From positions 1-64,000 of the forward strand of contig NZ_WJFC01000006.1 in the NCBI RefSeq assembly GCF_009725235.1: a DNA stretch of 64,000 bases, in the 5' to 3' direction. Below are positions 45,501-54,500 of this stretch, piece by piece. The notes beneath the pieces were generated by a model. The model worked only from the letters and a program-made list of their open reading frames with translations. It was not told the origin of the DNA and made no database searches. Numbering within the stretch: position 1 is the stretch's first letter; each line of letters begins with the position of its first letter. Position numbers and translations under genes: made by a program. Source of the DNA: Scytonema sp. UIC 10036 (GTDB lineage Bacteria > Cyanobacteriota > Cyanobacteriia > Cyanobacteriales > Nostocaceae).

Positions 45501-48500
45501 TGCTCTTCCTCCCTAACTGCTATCCATCTCGCATGCGAATCCATCAAACGCGGGGACTGTGATTTAGCTTTGGCTGGCGGAGTTAATTTATCTCTTCACC
45601 CAAATAAATATCTGCAATTGGGTCAAAATGGATTTGCTGCCAGTGACGGACGTTGTCGTAGCTTTGGTGAGGGAGGCGATGGTTACGTACCGGGGGAAGG
45701 CATAGGGGCAATTCTGCTGAAGCCATTAGATAAGGCAATCAGGGATGAAGACCATATTTATGCCGTTATTAAAGGAAGTTCCCTCAATCACGGAGGCAAG
45801 ACTAACGGCTACACCGTGCCCAATCCCAACGCGCAGGGTGCGTTGATTAAGGAGGTTCTGGAAAAAGCAAATGTCAACGCCCGCACTATTAGTTATATAG
45901 AGGCACACGGTACCGGCACGGAGTTAGGCGATCCTATTGAAATTTCTGGTTTAGTACAAGCTTACCAACAAGACACTAAGGAGACACAATTTTGCAGCAT
46001 CGGTTCTGCAAAGGCTAATATCGGTCATTTGGAAGCCGCTGCCGGTATAGCAGCCGTGAGCAAGGTCGTTCTACAGCTGAAACACAAACAACTCCCACCC
46101 TCAATCCACTCAGAAACCGTAAATCCGAACATCCGTTTTGAGCAGTCTCCCTTTTATCTACAGCAGCAACTCGAAACATGGGAAAGGCCAGTTATTAAGG
46201 AAGGGGATAGTGAAAAGACTTATCCTCTCAGAGCAGGTATTAGTTCCTTTGGAGCGGGTGGGGCAAACGCACACCTCATCTTGGAGGAATATATAGAAAG
46301 GAGAAACAACGAAAAGCAAAGCGCGGAGATAAACGGGCAGCCCGTCTTGATTCTCTTGTCTGCGAAGAATGAAAATTCCCTGAAGGAATACGCTAGGAAG
46401 CTTGCTGAGTTCATCCCTGTTTCCGCCGCCGCCGATGTTCATCCGTCGCTGCAGAGCATTGCCTATACTTTACAAGTGGGTCGTGAGGCGATGGAGGAAC
46501 GATTAGCCTTGATTGCATCCAGTCTGGAAGAACTTCGGGAAAAATTGTTGCAGTATTACCAAGGATTGGCAGAGAGGGAACACTGTTACCGAGGTAGCGT
46601 GCAAACCACAGACACAGAGATTGAAACACTCCTTCAAGGAGAAATCGGAGAAACTTTTGTCCGGCAATTGCTCCACGGTCAAGAGCTAGGTAAATTAGCT
46701 GCACTGTGGACTAAAGGTGTAAGCATTGATTGGCAGCTCCTGTACGGCGAATCTCAGCCACAACGTTCTTCTTTGCCAACTTATCCCTTCGCTCAGAAAC
46801 GCTATTGGATTCCTGAAGTGGGGATATCTCAAGACACAAAATCCCAGATCGTTTCCTCTCATCCTTTACTAGATGGATTTGATGTTCGAGAGAGTGCAGG
46901 CGTTGGAGCCGTATTTCACAAGACTTTGTCCGATACGGATTGGATTGTGAGCGACCATCAAGTGAAAAATCAGCCCGTTCTCCCAGGGGTGGGAATTCTT
47001 GAAATTGCGATCGCAGCTTTTTCCTCGGTTCGACCAAATGAACAATACGATATTGCCAAAGTTCTCTGGCTACAGCCCGTGATTATACCCGAAGAAGGAA
47101 AAAAAATCAATATCGTCATTACCCAAAAGGACAAAGAGTTCGGTTTTGAAATTCGTTGCGGAGATACTATCCACGCCCAAGGTGAGTTCGTTTTGGTTAA
47201 GGAAAAAGAGGTTACTCAAGAACCACCACTTTCCATAGAAGATATCAAAACACGTTGCTCCCGCAGGACAATAGACAAACCAACTCATTACACCATTTGC
47301 CGGGAAAAGGGTGTTGATTATGGAATTCAGTTCCAAGGGCTCGAACAAATCTGGGGAAACGATGAAGAAGCCATCGGTTTGCTTCAGTTACCGACTGCTT
47401 GCGAAAGCGACTTTAAACGATACGAACTGCATCCCACTATAGTAGATAGCGCTCTCCAGGTCATCGGTGGTCTTTTCGACCCTCTTCAAACAAGAAGCGG
47501 ACAACCGATGCTACCTTATGCTGTCGAGAAGGTGGAGCGGATTCGCCCGTTACCACCCCGTGGTTATGCATATGTCAAAAATCTGGGCAAATCGCGGTAT
47601 AATGTAATACTTACAGATGAACGGGGTCAGGTGTGCCTCAAGCTGAGTGACGTTGTCCTAAGAAAACTCAAAGACCCCTTAGCTGAATTTTTCTATGCCC
47701 CTAGTTGGACGCTGCAAGAAAACGATCGCCCTTCCCTGCCAACCTCAACCGAAGAAAGCTGTTTGTTGGTGTATCCCCTGTCTTGTTTGCCTTTGGCAGA
47801 TGCTCTTGCCAGTGCCCACAGCAGTCATAAATGTTTTCGGGTTCAATTGGGCTTAGGGTCTGGAAGACTGGGGGAAAACCTTTGGGAGGTAAAAGCCGAC
47901 GATCCGCTTGCCTGGAATAACTGCATCCCCGCTTTAATAGAAAAGGTCGGATCGTCTCCTCTCACCATCTACTTTTTGAGTGGGAACCAAACAAAATGGG
48001 GTGATGACGATCTTGAAATTCTCGAACAAAGCCAGCAACAGGGCACAATATCACTCTTTCGACTCTTTAAAGGAATTACTTCGCACAACTTTACCGCTCG
48101 TCTGCGCTTGAAAGTACTCACAAACCGAGTGTATCAAATAAAACCGGAAGAAGCGCTCGATCCTTGCACTGCCAGCTTACAGGGTTTTACCTCTTCCCTG
48201 GCTAGAGAATACCCCCAACTGGAAGTGAGTTGCTTGGATATCGACCTTGACGATTTTGCAGTTGCGGTAACAGAGGAAACACGACGGTTGTGGGTAGCCC
48301 CTATCTTGACCGAACCACCTCATCCTCAAGGTGAAGCCGTAGCGTTGCGTAGAGGAAGACGTTATGTACGCAAATTGCTTCCTATCAACTTGCCTTCCGT
48401 TCCAAAAATGCCTTTCCGCACAAAAGGTGTCTATTTCATTCTAGGAGGGGCAGGTGGTATCGGCTTAGAACTTTGTCGTTATCTCACGGAAACCGTCCAA

Positions 48501-51500
48501 GCCAAAGTTATTCTTGTGGGCAGAAGCGAATTAGACGCACAAAGGCAAGAAACAATCCGAACCATAGAATCTAAAGGTGGCGAGATCCTGTACTTAAAAG
48601 CCAATGCCACCGATTTGGATAGTATGAAAAAGGTGGTGACACAGGTTCGCGCCCGATACGGAAAGATTCATGGAGTTTTTCATTCGGCTATTATCTTAAA
48701 GGATAAGACCCTGGAAAACATGGATGAGCCCACTTTACGTATGGCTTTGGATATCAAAGTACGGGGCAGTGTTATCTTACATAAAGCCTTTGAGGGGGAA
48801 TCTCTTGACTTTATGTTGTTCTTCTCATCGGCAATCTCCTTTTCGGGCAACGCAGGTCAAGCGAATTACACGGCAGGTTGTACCTTCAAAGATGCCTATG
48901 CTCACAGCCTAGCTAAGAAAGAAGATTTTCCTGTCAAGGTGATAAACTGGGGTTACTGGGGAACTGTAGGAATTGTCGCCTCCGAGGACTTTAACAAAAA
49001 GCTGGCTGCTGCCGGTCTCTACTCGATTCAACCAGAACAGGGGATGGAGTCGATTACCAGAGTTCTGTCCCATCCGTTGAATCAGGTGATGCCCATAAAC
49101 GCGAATGAAAAATTTCTCACAGGGATTAATGTTGACTTCAGCCAAGAGTTATCCTTCTCTCCGGAAGAAACTCCTCCTACCCTAAATACCCTTATAGACC
49201 GCACCCTAGGGGGATTTAACGAATCGGAAAAAACTAAGCAGTGTTTTGTTGAGATCGATCGCCTGGGGTTACACCTCACCCTGCTGTGTTTTCATAAGGC
49301 AGGGGTATTCCGAAATGCTTATGAGGAATACGACAAACAACAGATGAGAACAAGGTTATCCGTTATACCTGACTATTGGCGTCTATTCGATGAATTACTG
49401 AACATTCTCTCTCGTGCCGGATGGATTTGGATTCAAGGACAAAAAGTTGTGTCTACCACCGCAGTGGAGAGTGCTTCGGTGCGGGAAGCAATTAAACGTG
49501 TTGAAGAAGAAAAGAATCAATTGCTTTCCTCTTACCCTGAAATGAAAACTCATATCAACCTGGTATGGGTTTGTATGCATTCCTGTTTGGACGTACTTCG
49601 TGGGGAAATCGCCGGGACAGACGTTATGTTTCCGAATTCCTCAATGGAGAGGGTTGAGGGTATTTACAAAGGGAACGCCCAGGTAGACCATTACAACCGA
49701 TGTGTAGCACGTAACGTCGCTGCCTATGTTCGTCACCATATTCCAAAGTTAGGCAAAAACGGAAAAATCAAGATTCTTGAAGTGGGTGCAGGAACCGGCT
49801 CTACAAGTACTATGGTTTTTGATGCGGTGCGGGGATACGGCGAACATCTCTCTTATGTCTATACCGATATTTCTCCGGGCTTGATTAATTATGGCAGGAA
49901 GACTTTTGAGGCAGACAATCCTTTTGTGGATTTCAAAATACTGGATGTCGAAAAGGATGTGGAAACTCAAGGTTACGAACTTTTCGATTTTGATATCGTT
50001 ATTGCCACCAATGTATTCCATGCAACACGCAGAATAAATAATACCCTTCGTTATACCAAAGCCCTTCTCAAGACTAATGGCTGGCTTATCATTAATGAGG
50101 GGGTGAAAAATCTGGACTTCTTGACCTACACCTTCGGGTTACTGAAGGGCTGGTGGCTCTACGATGATGAAGAGGGACGGCTGCCCGGTGGTCCCACCCT
50201 CAGCTTAGCTATGTGGAGAGATGTTTTACATGCGGAAGGTTTCCGCTCTATTTTAAACCTCAACGAATCTTCTCAGGCGCGTTTGGATTTTGGGCAAGAT
50301 GTCATTATTACAGAGAGTAACGGTATAATCAGACGCTATCGAAAGTCGGCAGAAACGACAACCGTAACAAAAGCTAACCCGGTGAAGTCGCGATCGCCAT
50401 TAATTCGGCAGGCTAAACCTGAAAGAGTACGAAAAGAAACGGATCTCAAAACCTATATTGAGGAGAAGATTGCCGAAAACCTTGTCCAAGCATTAGACGT
50501 GAGCCAGGAAGAGATCAATATCAAAAAACCACTCTCCGATTACGGGGTAGATTCTATTACCGGGGTAGATCTCATCAACAGGATTAATAAAACTCTTAAA
50601 CTTCAGCTAAGAACGACAGCACTCTTCGATCACGCCAATATAGAAGGTTTTTCCAATGCCATTCTCGATGAATACGGCGAACAGATTAAGGCATTGTTAG
50701 AATTTGAACACTCAGATCCCCCGGAATATTTGGAACAATCAGCTCCCGTAGAATCTCCAGAAACCATGGAATCTGGGAAAAGTGTGGAATACTCGAAACA
50801 TTCAGAAGTCTCAATGTCTGTGTCCCATAACACCTGGGAGACTGTTGATTCATTCGAGGTCAATAACACGCAGGTAGAGAAAATTGAAGAGGAGGAGCGA
50901 TCGCCTTCGCCATATCAGGCGGTTTTTGTGACAAAACCGGGTTCCCCTGAAGATTTAGAAATTCGTGCCATCCAACCCACCGCGCCCGGTGAGGGAGAAG
51001 TAGAAATCGAGGTCAGAGCTTTCTCTCTCAATTTTGCAGATGTGCTATGCGTGCGTGGGTTATACCCCAATATGCCGCCTTATCCATTTACGCCGGGAGC
51101 GGAAGTCTCCGGTGTGGTTTTGCGTACTGGGGCAAAGGTACGGCGTTTTCAACCTGGAGATGAAGCGATCGCTGTAATGGGGACATCTATGGGAGGGCAC
51201 TCCGGGCTAGTCGTAGTCCGGGAAGAGAATGCAGTCAAAAAACCTTCCGGTTTAACCCACGAAGAGGCGTGTTCTTTCCCCGTAGCCTTTTTAACCATGA
51301 ACCACGCCTTTAACTTAGCCAACGTGAAACCGGGTGAAAAGGTTCTCATTCAAACGGCTGCGGGGGGCGTAGGATTGATTGGGATTCAATTAGCCTTGTT
51401 GAAAGGAGCGGAGATTTATGCTACAGCTGGTTCCTCGGCAAAATTGGAATACTTGAAAAAGAAAGGCGTTCGCAATCTTATCAACTATCGTAAGGAGGAT

Positions 51501-54500
51501 TTTGCCCAAAGAATTTTAGAGATGACCAACGGACAAGGTGTTGATGTAGTTTTTAATACCTTGTCAGATGAAGCAATCCAGAAGGGTTTAAATCTTCTTG
51601 CTCCCGGTGGACGCTATATCGAAATTGCTATGGCTGGGCTGAGGAATTCTCGGCAGCTTGACTTGTCCCACTTGGTAGATAATCAGACTTTCCAGTCCAT
51701 TGACATGAGCAGATTGTATACCAAGCAGCCAAAACTTCTGACGGAACACTTAGCACTTATGGCACAAGCACTTGCGGAAAGAAAGATAGTGCCAACCTTA
51801 AGCCACAGTTTCTCCTTCGATGGCATTCGCGATGCCTATTACTGTCTGCAACAACGGGAAAACATTGGCAAAGTTGTTGTGACGGTTCCTCCCAAAACAA
51901 AGCAGTTTATTCCGCCAGCGCCTCCCAAACAAAAGCAGTCTGTTTCGGCGATCGCTGTCATAGGTATGTCCGGACGTTTTCCGGGAGCTTCCAATGTCGA
52001 GGGATTTTGGAATAACCTGGCTAACGGTAAAAATAGCATCACCGAAGTTCCTTCCGAGCGATGGGACATCAACGCATACTACGACTCGAATCCACAGCAT
52101 CTCGATAAAACCTACTGCAAATGGGGAGGATTTTTAACCGATATCGATAAATTTGACGCGCTCTTTTTTAAACTGTCCGGCAGAGAAGCGGAACTCACCG
52201 ATCCACAACAGCGGCTCTTTTTAGAAGAAGCATGGAAAGCCCTAGAAGATGCCGGTTATGCCAATGCATCCATCTCTAACACAAAATGTGGTGTTTTTGT
52301 TGGTGCAGACCCTGGCGATTATCGCATGAAAATGCGGGAAGCAGGAGTTCCGTATGAGCCCCAATCCTTTTGGGGGAATGCTGGTTCGCTGATTGCTGCA
52401 CGCATTTCTTATTTCTTAAACCTCAAAGGACCGAGTATTACAGTTGACACCGCCTGTTCGTCATCGCTGGTGGCGATACACCTGGGTTGTCAGAGTATCC
52501 TTCAGGGTGAAAGCGATATGGCGATCGCTGGCGGTGTCTATATTGGTACAACCCCTCATTTCCATATTGTGGCCAGTAATGCGAGGATGCTGGCACCGGA
52601 TGGAAAATGTAAAACATTTGATGATAGAGCGGATGGGTTTGTTCCTGGGGAAGGAGTCGGGGCTGTGGTCTTAAAGCCCCTTGAAGCGGCTCGCAAAGAT
52701 GGCGACCATATCTATGGGGTCATCCTGGGGTCGGGCTGCAATCAAGATGGACGGACTTATGGTATCACTGCTCCTAGCGTTGCTTCCCAGTGTGAATTAG
52801 AACAAAGTGTATACCAGTATGCAAACCTCGACCCAGCTACAATCGGTTACGTTGAAGCACACGGTACGGGGACAAAATTGGGTGACCCTATCGAAATCGA
52901 TGCTCTGACGAAAGCCTTTCGAGCTTACACTGATAAAAAACGCTACTGTGCTATAGGGTCGGTTAAAAGCAACATCGGTCATGCAGCTACAGCAGCTGGA
53001 ATTATGGGTTTTATTAAGGTCTTGTTATGTTTGCAGCACCGCAAATTAGTGCCATCGTTGAATTTTGAAAAGAGCAACGAACATATTGATTTTGAGAACA
53101 GCCCCTTTTATGTCAATACGGAACTCAAGGATTGGTCTGTTGGGGAAGGAGAGATGAGGCGATCTGCTATTAGCAGTTTTGGCTTTAGCGGAACCAATGC
53201 ACATATTGTGGTTGAAGAGTATGGAGCACAGGATGAAAAACAGTACGCAGGAACAACGGAAGAAGGAGCAGCTTTAATTCTCCTATCGGCAAAAAGTAAG
53301 GAGCGGCTCAAGGAAGTTGCCAAAAATCTCTATCGTTTTATGCTAGATGCACCATCCTATGCTCTTTCCGACATAGCATATACTCTACAGGTGGGACGCG
53401 AAGCGATGGAAAAACGGGTGGCTTTTATCGTAGATACGAAAGATGCTTTAAAGCAAAAATTGTCTGATTTTCTGGCAGACAAGACGAATGATGGGAATTT
53501 TTACTTGGGTGAGGTTAAGGAAGGAGAAGTGAAATCTTCTACGGTTTCTGCCGATGAGGTGTTGACTGCCCTGAACAATCGGGAACTGGAGAAACTTGCT
53601 CGGGCGTGGGTATCGGGTTTGACTCTGGATTGGACTCAATTACCGAGGGCGGTGAAACCCCAGCGAGTTCCTTTACCCACCTATCCTTTTTCTAAAGACC
53701 GTTACTGGTTTGATTCATCCGTTCCAGTGGAGGTTTCTCAACCCCGAAAAAGCTATGTTTTCAAAAAAGTCTTAAAATCCACAGAACCGCTTTTGGCGCA
53801 ACACACTATTGATGGCAAACCTGTTTTTCCAGCTGTGGGTTTCCTAGACATGGTGTTGACTGGTTTAAACGAGATTGTGCCCAATAAAGTTGCCGTTTTA
53901 CAAGATTTATTCTGGCTTACTCCACTTTATGTTCTTGATGAATGCCCCGTTCAACTGGTGGTGGAAGTAGAACAGAATACTTTTAAATACCGGGTCATCG
54001 GTGGTGAAACGGATGAAAACACGATTTATTGTCGTGGCAATGGCTATTGGACGCAGACTTTGGAACCACCCAAAGCGCTGGATATCAATCGCTTGAAAAG
54101 CACCATGCTCAAACAAGAGTTGCCGGAAGAACCATACCGATCGCTTGAAACAAACCAGGTTGTGGGAACTCTTTATCAAGGGGCGACAGAAGCTTGGGCT
54201 GGAGAAAGGGAAGCACTCATAGCCATTGATAGACCAGTTCCACAGAACGCCGAATACCTTTTCCATCCAGCAGCTTTTGTTGCAGCTTTGCTTGCCTGTC
54301 GTTGGATTGATTCCTCTCAACAAGGAGCCGGAATTCCCTTTTTCGTGCAAAAAGTAGAACGATGGGATGATGCGGAGCAACCAGCCTATGCCTATGTCGT
54401 GGAAGGAGCGCAGAAGGAACTCGACGTGCAAATTTTAGACCGATGGGGTCAGGTGGCGGTTCGTTACAGTGGTATTAAACTCAAAACCTTGAAGAAGGCA